Counted from the stretch's first letter, positions 9,626-18,793 are shown. The stretch is DNA of 64,000 bases from Clostridia bacterium (GCA_029258515.1 JARHYK010000014.1:1-64000); one strand, 5' to 3'. Numbers and translations: made by a program. The notes: a model not told the origin generated them from the sequence alone.

Positions 9626-9979
9626 TTACCTTTCATTATGCAGTTCTGATTCTAGTTCTTTTAAAATATATTTTAATGATATATATACTTCTTCTAAAAC
9701 ATATTTTAAAAATGCTTTAATGGTTTCATCTCTTTTTTATCATTAACTATGGTAATGATTTTTTCTAATTCCTCTTTTTTTTATACATCTTGTCTTAAAA
9801 CACCATTTTCCTTTATCAAACGTGTTATCCATAGATATAATTTTAATCGGAATTATGTACTTTAAAGAAATATATCTTTTTCTAAATATATTTTCTTCTG
9901 GTAATTGTTCGCAAATTTTTGAAATCATGTCTGCTACTTTTAGTAAACTTTCATGTTCTTTTTTATTTAATGTTTTCAT
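9626..9979 (-). pseudogene. Frameshifted paralogue of the downstream small gene
   Basis: The frame starting MKTLNKKEHESLLKVADMIS matches the downstream 105-aa protein but stops early at 9743. The related sequence continues in another frame (KEELEKIITIVND) after an A8 run near 9774-9781, then returns to the original frame after an A6 run near 9733-9738 (DETIKAFLKYVLEEV, ESELHNER) and ends at TAA 9626-9628. The two shifts compensate. They lie in homopolymers, so assembly error is possible as well as real decay. No good ribosome binding site precedes the ATG, and related sequence (REYQLA) extends upstream without a start. Confidence 0.6.
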
Positions 9980-10074
9980 AGCTAATTGATATTCTCTAAT
10001 TTCCGTTCATACTTTTTTTACCTCCATATTTTCTACATTCCATTTTTGGTTACATAACTATTTTACTACTTTTT

Positions 10075-10935
10075 TTATTTTTTGTCACTAATTTTTATAA
10101 TATTTACTACCTCTTCTATATTTTTTTCTGGTGTAGATGCTCCTGCCATTATTCCAATTTTTTCATATTTTAATACTTCTTTTGCATCTACTTCTTTTTT
10201 GTCTTGAATCATAATGCAGTTTTTACATTCTTTTTTAGCTATTTCATATAGTTTTTTTGTATTGGAACTGTTTTTTCCTCCTATTATTATCATATATTCT
10301 ACTTGTGACGATATTTTTTTTGTTTCTTCTTGTCTTGTTTTAGTTGCCAGACAAATTGTATTGTTTACTTCTAATTTATAATTATCTAATTTTTCTTTTA
10401 ATATTTTTTCTATATTTTTAAACTTTTCTAAACTATATGTTGTTTGTGAGATTAATAATACTTTTTTTATTGTTGATTTTTTTAAATTTTCTATTGCCTC
10501 TAATACATCTTTTTCTTCTTCTAGTAGCTCTACATTTTTTCCACAATAACTTAATGTTCCCATTGTTTCTGGGTGTGTTTTGCTTCCACACAATAGGATA
10601 TAATATCCTTTTTTAGCATAGTTACTTGCTATATCATGTATTCTTAGAACATTTGGACATGTTAAATCAACTATATTAATATGATTTTGGTCAGCATATT
10701 CATATATTTCTCTTTTTATCCCATGTGCTCTAATTATTGTTGTTCCGTTACTTTCCTTAATATTTTCAATAAATTTTAAGCCATTTTTTTCTAATTTTTT
10801 GATTACATTTTCATTATGTACTATTTCTCCTAAACAATATACATTTTTTTCTTTTTCGAGCGCTTTATAGCATCCTTCTACTGCTCGTTTTACACCATAG
10901 CAAAATCCTGCTGTTTTTCCTACTATTATTTCCAT
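10075..10935 (-). CDS. ispH: 4-hydroxy-3-methylbut-2-enyl diphosphate reductase
   Basis: The 286-residue iron-sulfur enzyme performs the last step of the MEP pathway, converting HMBPP to IPP and DMAPP. Family marks in order: GKTAGFCYGVKRAV (first cluster Cys), GEIVHNENVI, RAHGIKREIY, DLTCPNVLRIH (second Cys), LISQTTYS, NTICLATKTRQEE (third Cys), GGKNSSNTKKLYEIA and AGASTPEKNIEEV. The length is that of the single-domain form; no ribosomal-protein-S1 fusion is present, although a separate S1-domain gene lies 1 kb upstream. AGAGG precedes the ATG. Confidence 0.97.
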   Translation of the reverse strand: MEIIVGKTAGFCYGVKRAVEGCYKALEKEKNVYCLGEIVHNENVIKKLEKNGLKFIENIKESNGTTIIRAHGIKREIYEYADQNHINIVDLTCPNVLRIHDIASNYAKKGYYILLCGSKTHPETMGTLSYCGKNVELLEEEKDVLEAIENLKKSTIKKVLLISQTTYSLEKFKNIEKILKEKLDNYKLEVNNTICLATKTRQEETKKISSQVEYMIIIGGKNSSNTKKLYEIAKKECKNCIMIQDKKEVDAKEVLKYEKIGIMAGASTPEKNIEEVVNIIKISDKK

Positions 10936-10956
10936 GTTTTAACCTCTTTTATTGCA

Positions 10957-10992
10957 AATTTGACCATGTGCATCTTTTCACATGGCCAAATT
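10957..10992 (-). terminator. Hairpin, probable terminator of the winged-helix gene
   Basis: Arms 10957-10970 and 10979-10992 form a 14-bp stem with one mismatch directly after the stop at 10997. The following T tract is weak (TTTGCAATAAAAG), so read-through into ispH is possible. Confidence 0.5.
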
Positions 10993-10996
10993 ACTT

Positions 10997-11935
10997 TTAT
11001 TTTATTCCTAATAATTTTAATTCTACATTTTCCATTTTATATTTTCCGTCAACTAATTTAAATTCCACTAATGTATTTTCCATAGTTTCTTTATTTTGTC
11101 TTAAATCAGTTGTAAAATATAGTTTTATTTGTGGTATTTCTACTTGATTTGTAACTATTTCTTTGAAAGTTTGGGCCATATGTTTTTCATCTTCACATAC
11201 TAAAATTAGTTGTGGTAGTGCACTAAACCCAGAGTCTCCCATTACAAAGTTTTCATAGAAATCTTTATATAGTCTAATTTTATCTACTAATTTTTTTTGC
11301 CAATCTTCTTCTCTTCTTATTACTTCAAATAAGAATTGTATTGATTTTTTATTTTTTGTTAATTTAACACATCCACCAGTTGCTTTAAATGTTTTACCTG
11401 CTGTTTTTGCTGTAATTGCTGGTTTTACTGTAAATTCATCAAATGCTTTTACTTTTCTTAAATATGCTATTAATGTTTGATTTCCAGCTAATCTTTTTTT
11501 AATCATTGCTACTGGTTTTGTATTATCTGACGGTTGCCATTTACATTCTACTTCTTTAGAATTTAATAGGTATTTTCCCATCTTTTCTAGGCAATATATT
11601 CTATATATTCCTTTTCCTTCATCAGATGTAAAGTAGTATCTTGTTAATATTTTTGATTTTACAAGTGATTCTAATTTATTGTTTAATTTGTCTTGCGATG
11701 CAGGATTTTTCCCTTTTATTTCTAGCATTTGGAATAATTGTCTTGATGTTATAAATTCAAATTGATTTACTAAATCCAAAATATCAAAATGTATATCTGT
11801 TATATGTCCTATATTTATCTTATGTACAATTTGGTTCATTGACACATAGCCATCTTTACCATCAAATGTTTTTATTTCACCTTCTCTAATTGCAAATGGT
11901 GAAACTTCTGCTTTAATTTGGTTATCTTCAACCAT
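10997..11935 (-). CDS. Winged-helix protein of unknown function, replication-relaxation-like
   Basis: 312 residues, cytoplasmic. Residues about 45-115 read as a winged helix (FDILDLVNQFEFITSRQLF, then NNKLESLVKSKILTRYYF, a wing, and GIYRIYCLEKMGKYLL). The C-terminal half alternates strands and helices and includes KSIQFLFEVIRREEDWQKKL, a layout that reminds me of the replication-relaxation family, in which an N-terminal wHTH is joined to a nuclease-like fold. Assignment is tentative: no mobile-element genes are adjacent. AGGAGG precedes the ATG. Confidence 0.5.
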   Translation of the reverse strand: MVEDNQIKAEVSPFAIREGEIKTFDGKDGYVSMNQIVHKINIGHITDIHFDILDLVNQFEFITSRQLFQMLEIKGKNPASQDKLNNKLESLVKSKILTRYYFTSDEGKGIYRIYCLEKMGKYLLNSKEVECKWQPSDNTKPVAMIKKRLAGNQTLIAYLRKVKAFDEFTVKPAITAKTAGKTFKATGGCVKLTKNKKSIQFLFEVIRREEDWQKKLVDKIRLYKDFYENFVMGDSGFSALPQLILVCEDEKHMAQTFKEIVTNQVEIPQIKLYFTTDLRQNKETMENTLVEFKLVDGKYKMENVELKLLGIK

Positions 11936-12010
11936 TTTAATTCCTCCTTTTTAATATAGAAATATCTATTTTTTAAATAGAAACTAATTAATAATTTTTA
12001 TCAAGTTGTT

Positions 12011-12811
12011 TTATACTACATATAGCTTAACTTTTTGTTTTTGATAGTCGATTTTTTTTATATATACTTCAATTTCTTTACCATATTCTAGCCCTTCTTT
12101 ATATTCTGCCATTCCTACTAAATTTGGTAATAGTTCTATAAAGATTCCATTTTTATGTTTTTCTGTTTCTCTGACAATTCCTTTTACTTTTTCACCTTGT
12201 TTAAATTGGTTAGCATTTTCTTCCCATGTTCCAAAGTTTTCTTTATATGACAATGAAATTTTCCCACTATCTCTGTCTATATATTTTACCACAACTTTTA
12301 CTTTTTGTCCAATTTTCAACCTTTCAGCCGGTGTTTTTATCCTTGCTACTGACAAATCTTCAATATGTGCTAGTCCAACTAGTCCTCCTCCTATTTCTAT
12401 AAATGCTCCATATGGTGTAATATTTTTTACTATTCCTTTTATATTGTCACCTACTCGTAGTTCTTGTTTTGCCATATTTACCGCTTCTTCTTGAACAATT
12501 TTTCTAGATAATATTGGTATATTATTTTCATCTATTTCTCTTATTTTGAATTGTACAAATTTATGAACTTTTCCTGTACATAAATTTTCTTTTGGTAATC
12601 CATCTTTTTCAAGGTTAATTCCTTCAATTTCTTTTCTTGGCATTATTCCTAAAACATCATTTCCCAGATTAATTTGTAAATTAAAATTGCTATCACAGTT
12701 TTCTACTATTCCTTGGTATACATTATTATTTATGTATTTTTCTATGTTTTTTCCTTCTAAATGAAATATTTCTTTATTCCAGCCTTCTGGTAAAAAATTA
12801 AATGAATTCAT
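12011..12811 (-). CDS. S1 RNA-binding domain protein (three S1 repeats)
   Basis: 266 residues with three OB-fold S1 modules. The first (about 31-95) is divergent: YQGIVENCDSNFNLQINLG. The second (about 115-190) is canonical: GDNIKGIVKNITPYGAFIEI, GLVGLAHIEDLS and GQKVKVVVKYIDRDSGKISL. The third (about 203-266) is GEKVKGIVRETEKHKNGIFI. Probably binds RNA, as a short relative of ribosomal protein S1. In many clostridia an S1 domain is linked with IspH; here the two are separate genes. AAGGAGAA precedes the ATG. Confidence 0.85.
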   Translation of the reverse strand: MNSFNFLPEGWNKEIFHLEGKNIEKYINNNVYQGIVENCDSNFNLQINLGNDVLGIMPRKEIEGINLEKDGLPKENLCTGKVHKFVQFKIREIDENNIPILSRKIVQEEAVNMAKQELRVGDNIKGIVKNITPYGAFIEIGGGLVGLAHIEDLSVARIKTPAERLKIGQKVKVVVKYIDRDSGKISLSYKENFGTWEENANQFKQGEKVKGIVRETEKHKNGIFIELLPNLVGMAEYKEGLEYGKEIEVYIKKIDYQKQKVKLYVV

Positions 12812-12842
12812 TTGTATTCTCCTTTTTTCTTATGTTTTCTTA

Positions 12843-12871
12843 ATTATATACTTTATATGTTTTTTTTGCAA
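12843..12871 (-). promoter_or_regulatory. Promoter of the S1-domain gene
   Basis: Minus-strand TTGCAA (12866-12871) and TATAAT (12843-12848) with 17-bp spacing. Confidence 0.65.
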
Positions 12872-12970
12872 GATTATTTTGATATGTGCATAAAAAATAT
12901 TTTTTATGTATTTTCTAAAATTTCAAGTATTAAAATTTTAGAATTAGTGATGTTTTTTGTATTTTATAAA

Positions 12971-13678
12971 TCATCTATGTATTTCCAAAAAATCATCTAT
13001 ATATTTCCATTTTCCTAGTGGTAAGTCTTTTACTCCTATATTTCCTATTTTGCTCCTGTGTAATGCTAATACTTTTCTTCCTACACTTTCACACATTCTT
13101 CTTACTTGCCTGTTTTTTCCTTCATGTATTGTTATTTCTAATCTTGATATATCTTTTTCTTCATCTGTTTTTAGTATCTTTACTTTTGCTGGTCTTGTTA
13201 TATATCCTCCAATATCTACGCCTTTTCTTAATTTTTCCACTTCTTCTTTTTTTACTATTCCTTTTAATGTTACTGTATAAGTTTTGGTTATTTCATGTTT
13301 TGGATGTGTATATCTATATACAAAGTCTCCATCGTTTGTAAGAATTAGTGCTCCTGATGTATACATGTCTAATCTTCCTACTGGTACTATTCTTTCTTTT
13401 ACTTTTACTAGTTCCATTACTGTATCTCTTCCAAATTGATCTTTTACTGTTGTTACGTATCCTATTGGTTTATTTAGTAAAATATATACTTTTTTTTCTT
13501 CTTTTTCCACTTTTTTTCCATTAAAGGTGATATTTTCTTTTCCTGTTACTTTTGTTCCTAATTCTGTTATTTTTTTACCATCTATTTCTACTTTTCCTTC
13601 TAATATATATTCTTCACATTTTCTTCTTGAGCCTATTCCACAATCTGCTAAATATTTTTGTAATCTTATTTCTTCCAT
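12971..13678 (-). CDS. Pseudouridine synthase, RluB/RsuA family
   Basis: 235 residues: an N-terminal S4 RNA-binding domain (RLQKYLADCGIGSRRKCEEY) followed by an RsuA/RluB-type catalytic domain with the catalytic-Asp motif VGRLDMYTSGALILTNDG and the C-terminal HEGKNRQVRRM block. Family members isomerise a specific uridine in 23S (RluB) or 16S (RsuA) rRNA; Firmicute proteins of this length are usually RluB. It sits 21 bp downstream of a second pseudouridine synthase gene, probably in one transcript. Confidence 0.92.
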   Translation of the reverse strand: MEEIRLQKYLADCGIGSRRKCEEYILEGKVEIDGKKITELGTKVTGKENITFNGKKVEKEEKKVYILLNKPIGYVTTVKDQFGRDTVMELVKVKERIVPVGRLDMYTSGALILTNDGDFVYRYTHPKHEITKTYTVTLKGIVKKEEVEKLRKGVDIGGYITRPAKVKILKTDEEKDISRLEITIHEGKNRQVRRMCESVGRKVLALHRSKIGNIGVKDLPLGKWKYIDDFLEIHR

Positions 13679-13699
13679 CCTTTTTTCTTCCTTTTAATT

Positions 13700-14620
13700 T
13701 TAATTTTCTTTTTCTTCTTTTTTGCAGTTTTCTATTATTTCACTGAAATATTTTGGTTCTTTTGCTTCTAGATACATTTCTTTTTTAGTTATTGGATGCT
13801 TAAATTTTAATGATTTTGCATGTAATATTTGTCCTTGTATTTGCCATTTATTTTTTCCATTTGAATACACTTCATCTCCTATTATTGGATATCCTATTTG
13901 TGCTAGATGTACTCTTATTTGATGTGTTCTTCCTGTTTCTATTTTTACTTCTAAAAGTGTTACATTATTGTTATAAAATCTATCTAATACTTTAAAATGT
14001 GTTATTGCTTCTTTTCCTTCTTTTGATACTGACATCTTTTTTCTATCACTTTTACTTCTTGCTATTGGCATATTTATTGTTGCTTCATTTTCTTTTACTA
14101 TTCCTCTTGCTAATGCTATATATGTTTTTTCTACTTCACGATTTTTTAACATTTCACTTAAGTTTATATGTGCTTTATCATTTTTAGCAATAATTATTAT
14201 TCCTGATGTGTCTTTATCTAGTCTATGTACTATTCCTGGTCTTATTTCCCCACCTATTCCTGACAGGGTATCTTTACATATTGCCATTACTGCATTTACT
14301 AATGTTCCATCTGGATTACCATTTCCTGGGTGAACTACCATTCCTTTTTCTTTGTTTACTACTAATATATCTGTGTCTTCATAAATTATTTCTAATGGTA
14401 TCTTTTCTGCTTTTAATGATATTTCTTTTACTTCTTCTTCTTTTATTGTGACTAAATCATTTATTTGTACTTTATATGATGGTTTTACTTTTTTTCCATT
14501 TACTAATATATTTTCTTCTTCTAGTCTTCTTTTTATATTTTCTCTTGATATTTCTTTTTTATTTGCTAAATATGCATCTATTCTAATATTTTGCTCTTCT
14601 TTTATTATTATTTCTTCCAC
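13700..14620 (-). CDS. Pseudouridine synthase, RluA/RluD family
   Basis: 306 residues: an S4-like N-terminal domain (RIDAYLANKKEISRENIKRR), then the RluA-type catalytic domain with PGIVHRLDKDTSGIIIIAKN (catalytic Asp in HRLD) and TGRTHQIRVHLAQIGYPIIG. RluD-type enzymes modify 23S rRNA helix 69. The GTG at 14620 is preferred to a GTG at 14650: AGAGGAAA at normal spacing precedes it, whereas the earlier start would overlap the upstream gene. The upstream stop lies 10 bases before this start, indicating coupling. Confidence 0.92.
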   Translation of the reverse strand: MEEIIIKEEQNIRIDAYLANKKEISRENIKRRLEEENILVNGKKVKPSYKVQINDLVTIKEEEVKEISLKAEKIPLEIIYEDTDILVVNKEKGMVVHPGNGNPDGTLVNAVMAICKDTLSGIGGEIRPGIVHRLDKDTSGIIIIAKNDKAHINLSEMLKNREVEKTYIALARGIVKENEATINMPIARSKSDRKKMSVSKEGKEAITHFKVLDRFYNNNVTLLEVKIETGRTHQIRVHLAQIGYPIIGDEVYSNGKNKWQIQGQILHAKSLKFKHPITKKEMYLEAKEPKYFSEIIENCKKEEKEN

Positions 14621-14630
14621 TTTATTTCCT

Positions 14631-16325
14631 CTATTTCTTAAAATATTCACTATTTAATCTTTCATATATGGTAAAACTTTTGTCTTCATATATTTGTTTT
14701 AAATTTTTATCTTCTGTTTTTTTGATTATATTATTCATTTTTGAGTCTTTATATGTTATTACATGTGTTATTCCATATTTTTCAAATGTATCTTCATAAT
14801 ATGTTCCTATAGATGATGTGTTTATGAAGTCCATAAATATATCATCTTCTAACCCACTAAATTCTGGGGCGTATAAGTCTGCTCTTGAGTCTATGAATAC
14901 TGGTATTCCTTTGAATAACATATAGCTTCCATAATTGTATTCGTTATAGAATTTGGCTTTTCCTATATCTATATTTTCTAATATGTATTCACATGCTTCT
15001 ACTGGATATGATGTTTCACTTATGTATTTTTGATGTACTTTTGGTTTTATCATTTTTGTACTTACTAACACAAATAATATAATTATGAAAGCTGTAACTA
15101 ATGGGCTTAATATTATTTCTATCCATTTATTGCTATCTATTTTATACTCTTTAAGCATGGTTACTAACATTTTTGCTAATATTACTGTTCCTATTATTGT
15201 AAACATTGTTAGTTGTCTTCTTGTCTTTAACATTAAGTATGATAATCCTCCTAGAAAAAATAAATCACTTAAATTTATTTTTGTCTTGGTAAAAATTAAT
15301 ATTGCTAAAAATATTATGATTATGCACATTGCTTCTGTATTTTCTGCTAATTGCATTGGTAAATGTTCATTTATATTTTGTGTAGTATTTCCTTTCATTG
15401 TTTTATATAAATATGTATATGGAGTATCTCCTAATGGTGTTAATATACCTGTTAATGCACATATTATCATAATTATTATTAGATATTTTACATTATCGTT
15501 TTTTGTGATTTTTATTTTATATGGACTTTTATTTGTTCCTTCTCTTTTTATTTTTATTTTTGCTTTTAATTCTTCTAATTTTCTTAATTTTTCATTTAGC
15601 TTTTCTAATTTTTCTTCTACTTTTTTTCCTTTTGCTTTATTTTTTTCTAATCTTTTTATTTCTTGTTTTAATACAAATTCTTGTATTTTAGAGTAAAATA
15701 TTATATCTGAAATTATTGCTATTAAATATTGTGCTATATATGGTAAAAATATTACAAAGAAAAACGGCCATACTGCTACATGTAAGTTTGCTATTAGTAT
15801 TGATATTCCAATTAAAAATATAGCATATCTTATCTTTTTGCTTTCTAAAAACTTTTCTATAGAATATAGCTCCCATATAAATAGGATAAATGTTACTAAT
15901 TGAGCTCTTGCTGCTATATATGGTTTTAATACATACATTGCTCCTATTGTTATTATGAATGATATAATTTTATTTTTTGTTAATTTTGATGATACTAGAT
16001 ATAAAGAAATTCCTAGTACACATGATAATATACATGTTGCTATAAATATTCCTTGCATTCCAAATGCTGAATAGATGTAGTAGGTGCATAGGTCATATAG
16101 CCAATGTGGATATGTGTAATCTAATCCTTCATGCCATGAAAATGGATCTTTCATATCTATTCCAGATTGGTTTATATGTTCTCCTATCTTTATTGTATAA
16201 AATGTATCGTTTTGCATCTTCACTGGACATATTGCTATAGAAAATATGCAAATTAGTAGCATTGCTAATATTGTAAATTTAGTTTCTTGTGATATTTTAT
16301 TTTTTTTCATTTTTTCAATTTTCAT
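14631..16325 (-). CDS. Large polytopic membrane protein, GT-C glycosyltransferase-like
   Basis: 564 residues with about 11 hydrophobic segments. A first external loop carries NDTFYTIKIGEHINQSGIDM and SWHEGLDYTYPHWLYDL, which recalls the acidic first loop of GT-C-fold glycosyltransferases. A strongly charged coiled coil (about residues 215-262, many Lys/Glu) interrupts the membrane domain and should face the cytoplasm. The soluble C-terminus (about 455-564) includes VFIDSRADLYAPEFSG. Function unknown: a lipid-linked sugar transferase is possible, but no catalytic residues can be claimed. Confidence 0.6.
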   Translation of the reverse strand: MKIEKMKKNKISQETKFTILAMLLICIFSIAICPVKMQNDTFYTIKIGEHINQSGIDMKDPFSWHEGLDYTYPHWLYDLCTYYIYSAFGMQGIFIATCILSCVLGISLYLVSSKLTKNKIISFIITIGAMYVLKPYIAARAQLVTFILFIWELYSIEKFLESKKIRYAIFLIGISILIANLHVAVWPFFFVIFLPYIAQYLIAIISDIIFYSKIQEFVLKQEIKRLEKNKAKGKKVEEKLEKLNEKLRKLEELKAKIKIKREGTNKSPYKIKITKNDNVKYLIIIMIICALTGILTPLGDTPYTYLYKTMKGNTTQNINEHLPMQLAENTEAMCIIIIFLAILIFTKTKINLSDLFFLGGLSYLMLKTRRQLTMFTIIGTVILAKMLVTMLKEYKIDSNKWIEIILSPLVTAFIIILFVLVSTKMIKPKVHQKYISETSYPVEACEYILENIDIGKAKFYNEYNYGSYMLFKGIPVFIDSRADLYAPEFSGLEDDIFMDFINTSSIGTYYEDTFEKYGITHVITYKDSKMNNIIKKTEDKNLKQIYEDKSFTIYERLNSEYFKK

Positions 16326-16430
16326 TATTGTTCACTCCCAATTTTTATGTTTTTATTATAGCAGAAAATATTTAAAAAATCCAGAAAAACTAAACTTTTT
16401 CTGTATAAGTGATTTTTTTATTATTAAATA

Positions 16431-16473
16431 AAAAATATCCAGTTGTTTATTTAATAAACTACTGGATATTTTT
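16431..16473 (-). terminator. Terminator of the SSB-like gene
   Basis: Arms AAAAATATCCAGT...GTTTAT and ATAAAC...ACTGGATATTTTT (16431-16450 and 16454-16473) pair with one mismatch; T residues flank the stem on both strands. Confidence 0.75.
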
Positions 16474-16491
16474 CTCTATTGTCATTTAATA

Positions 16492-17187
16492 CTATACAGC
16501 TTCTTGATTTTCGCTTACTTCTTCTTTTTCTATGTTTTCTTCTTCAACAACCTCTAAGCTTCCAACTGATATTTCATAAGCTACTCTTAATTCTACTCTT
16601 CCATCTTCATATTTTTTCTCATATTCTCTTGATTGTACTCTTCCTACAATCTTAACTTTTTTTCCTACTTCTAGGTTTTGAGAAAATCTTGCATTTCTTC
16701 CCCATGCAATACATGGAATATAATCTGATTTGTTATATGCTCTATTTACTGCTAATAAAATATCTGCTATTTCTCTACCAAATGGTGTTTGTCTATAAAT
16801 TGGTTTTTTACATATAAATCCTGTTAATACTACTTCGTTTGTTATCATATCTTTTTTTACTATTTCATTTTCTTCTTCTTCTTGATTTAGTTCTTCAATA
16901 TCTTTTGCAAATACTGTTAAAACTAATCTATTTTTTTCTTTATCATAGCTATTATATGATCTAAATTGTCCTTTTACTAATAATTTTTTACCTTCTTGTA
17001 ACATTTCTTCTGTGAATAATCTTTCTGATGCAGTTATTGGAATTATATCTGCGCTTCCACTTAAACGTGCAATTGATAGTTTAAAGATATAAAATCTTTC
17101 TCCATAAATTTCATGGCTAAATTCCTTTTCTCCTGTAACTTTTCCAACTAATGTTAAATAGTTGTTTTCTAAATAATTTGTATCCAA
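16492..17187 (-). CDS. SSB-like protein with two OB folds
   Basis: 231 residues. Two single-stranded-DNA-binding-type OB domains lie in tandem: about 8-98 (NNYLTLVGKVTGEKEFSHEI, ending LVLTVFAKDIEEL) and about 115-210 (NEVVLTGFICKKPIYRQTPF, then DILLAVNRAYNKSDYIPCIA, the familiar SSB core). The tail is acidic but lacks the D-D-I/L-P-F tip that recruits partners in canonical SSB. The start is TTG at 17187, with AGGAGG spaced correctly ahead of it. It may be an accessory SSB; a canonical ssb is not in view. Confidence 0.75.
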   Translation of the reverse strand: MDTNYLENNYLTLVGKVTGEKEFSHEIYGERFYIFKLSIARLSGSADIIPITASERLFTEEMLQEGKKLLVKGQFRSYNSYDKEKNRLVLTVFAKDIEELNQEEEENEIVKKDMITNEVVLTGFICKKPIYRQTPFGREIADILLAVNRAYNKSDYIPCIAWGRNARFSQNLEVGKKVKIVGRVQSREYEKKYEDGRVELRVAYEISVGSLEVVEEENIEKEEVSENQEAV

Positions 17188-17379
17188 ATTCTTTTCCTCC
17201 TATTTTTTTATTTTATTTTTCAAATGTATAATAATCTCATAAGTACTTTTCTTTTTTCATTATACTACATTTTTTTGGTTTTGTCTACATAAAAAGTTAA
17301 ATTTGTCATTTTTTTCTGTTTTTTGCTTTATTTATCAGTATTTAATTGTGTTTAATTACATTTAACACCTATGTGCTAT

Positions 17380-17877
17380 TTAATTTTTTATGTCTTTTTT
17401 ATATAAGATTTCTATTATACAAATTAAAGCATTTCCATATATATCTAGATCTTTATTATTTATTATCTTTTTTTCTCCTATTTCTATTAATCTTCCATAC
17501 TTATCCAATATTTCTCTTTGTATTGCTAGCATTATATACTCTTCTTTTATGCTAGATGGAGTAATTGTACATTTATGATTTAATCCATATGTTATAATAT
17601 TTAGCATATTTCCATTAAATATATTAAGATTGATATTTTTATCTGTATTTATCAATAAATATTTTAAATTATTACATATCTTCTGTATTATTTTTTCATT
17701 ACACTTTTTTATATTTAGTTCTTCATTTAAAATAATAGAATCAAATTTTACATTTTGGAAGTTTTTAATGTTTTCTTCATTTAGATAAATCAATTTAACA
17801 TCTTTAACAGTATTTAGTAGAACATCTTCTATTAATTCAAAGTCTTTTTCTTTACAAATAACACCAACAAATATCAT
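17380..17877 (-). CDS. Conserved-looking protein of unknown function, Mur-ligase-like motif
   Basis: 165 residues, no signal peptide or membrane segment. Residues about 95-125 read LNIITYGLNHKCTITPSSIK, which resembles the ITYG-x-N...TASS strand-turn of Mur-ligase-like proteins, but there is no ATP-binding P-loop. The first half looks like an alternating alpha/beta domain. The ATG at 17877 is chosen over TTG 17883 because of AGAGG spacing. It lies 60 bp downstream of a peptidoglycan deacetylase-like gene, hinting at envelope or sporulation context only. Confidence 0.55.
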   Translation of the reverse strand: MIFVGVICKEKDFELIEDVLLNTVKDVKLIYLNEENIKNFQNVKFDSIILNEELNIKKCNEKIIQKICNNLKYLLINTDKNINLNIFNGNMLNIITYGLNHKCTITPSSIKEEYIMLAIQREILDKYGRLIEIGEKKIINNKDLDIYGNALICIIEILYKKDIKN

Positions 17878-17936
17878 AAACAAAACCTCTTATTTCTTAT
17901 ATTATTTCCATTTTAGGAAATTTTATACATATGTTT

Positions 17937-18713
17937 TTATTTTTTTACTTTTTGTGTTCCATTTGCATCTATTGTATAATTCTCTTGATGTATTAAATTA
18001 GATACTGGTATAATTTCATAACCTTTTTCTTTTATGTTTTTTATTAACATTTCTAGGGAATCTGCTGTATGTTTTGCTCCATTGTGCATTAAGATTATAT
18101 CTCCTTCTTTTATTTTTTCTTTTAGTCTATTCCACATTTCCTCTCCTGTTATATTTGTGTAATCTAGTGTATCTAGTGACCATTGTATTGGTATATATTT
18201 CATTTCGTTTGCTACTTTTATAACTGTATTATTATATTCTCCATATGGTGGTCGATATAGCTTTACATCATATCCTGTTATATCTTTTATAACTTTTACG
18301 CTTTTACTAATTTCTTTCGAATTTTCTTCATAAGTTAGATTATTTACATGTGGATGTGAATATGAATGGCTCCCTATTTCATGACCCGCTTCTTTTATTT
18401 TCTTAGCTGCTTTAGGATATTTTTCTACCCAATCACCTACCATAAAAAAAGTAACTTTGCAATTATTTTTTTCTAATACTTCTATTATTTTATCTATGTC
18501 ACTATCATTCCAAGCACAATTTAATGTTAAAGCTACCTTCTTTTCTTTTGTTTCTACATTGTATATTGGCAATAATTTATTTGCTGATGATGTTGGAATT
18601 ATTTGTTCTCCATTTTCTGATACCATAATATTTGCTACACAAAATAGTAAAATTACTGTTAATATTGATATGCCATACGCATATATCTTATCTTTATTAA
18701 TTACAAAAAACAT
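17937..18713 (-). CDS. Membrane-anchored NodB-type polysaccharide deacetylase (PdaB-like)
   Basis: 258 residues with one N-terminal membrane segment (about 10-30) and an external NodB domain. Present are CKVTFFMVGDWVEKYP, GHEIGSHSYSHPHVNNLTYE (the metal-binding H-x3-H), LYRPPYGEYNN, SLDTLDYT and DIILMHNG. The first motif, usually T-F-D-D-G, reads TLNCAWNDSD, so the usual catalytic Asp is Asn. This form resembles sporulation PdaB-like proteins of clostridia. Expected role: deacetylation of peptidoglycan or cortex precursors, or a binding role if inactive. AGGAGG precedes the ATG. Confidence 0.85.
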   Translation of the reverse strand: MFFVINKDKIYAYGISILTVILLFCVANIMVSENGEQIIPTSSANKLLPIYNVETKEKKVALTLNCAWNDSDIDKIIEVLEKNNCKVTFFMVGDWVEKYPKAAKKIKEAGHEIGSHSYSHPHVNNLTYEENSKEISKSVKVIKDITGYDVKLYRPPYGEYNNTVIKVANEMKYIPIQWSLDTLDYTNITGEEMWNRLKEKIKEGDIILMHNGAKHTADSLEMLIKNIKEKGYEIIPVSNLIHQENYTIDANGTQKVKK

Positions 18714-18793
18714 TTAAAAAACCTCCTAAACAAGCTACTATATATGTATGCTAGTTTAAGAAGTTTTATTCTATTTCTTATATCTTATTTATT

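Noticed and set aside
15688..15876. Minus-strand 62-codon frame inside the large membrane protein gene
   Set aside because: Overlaps the real gene in another frame, no ribosome binding site, no recognisable motif.
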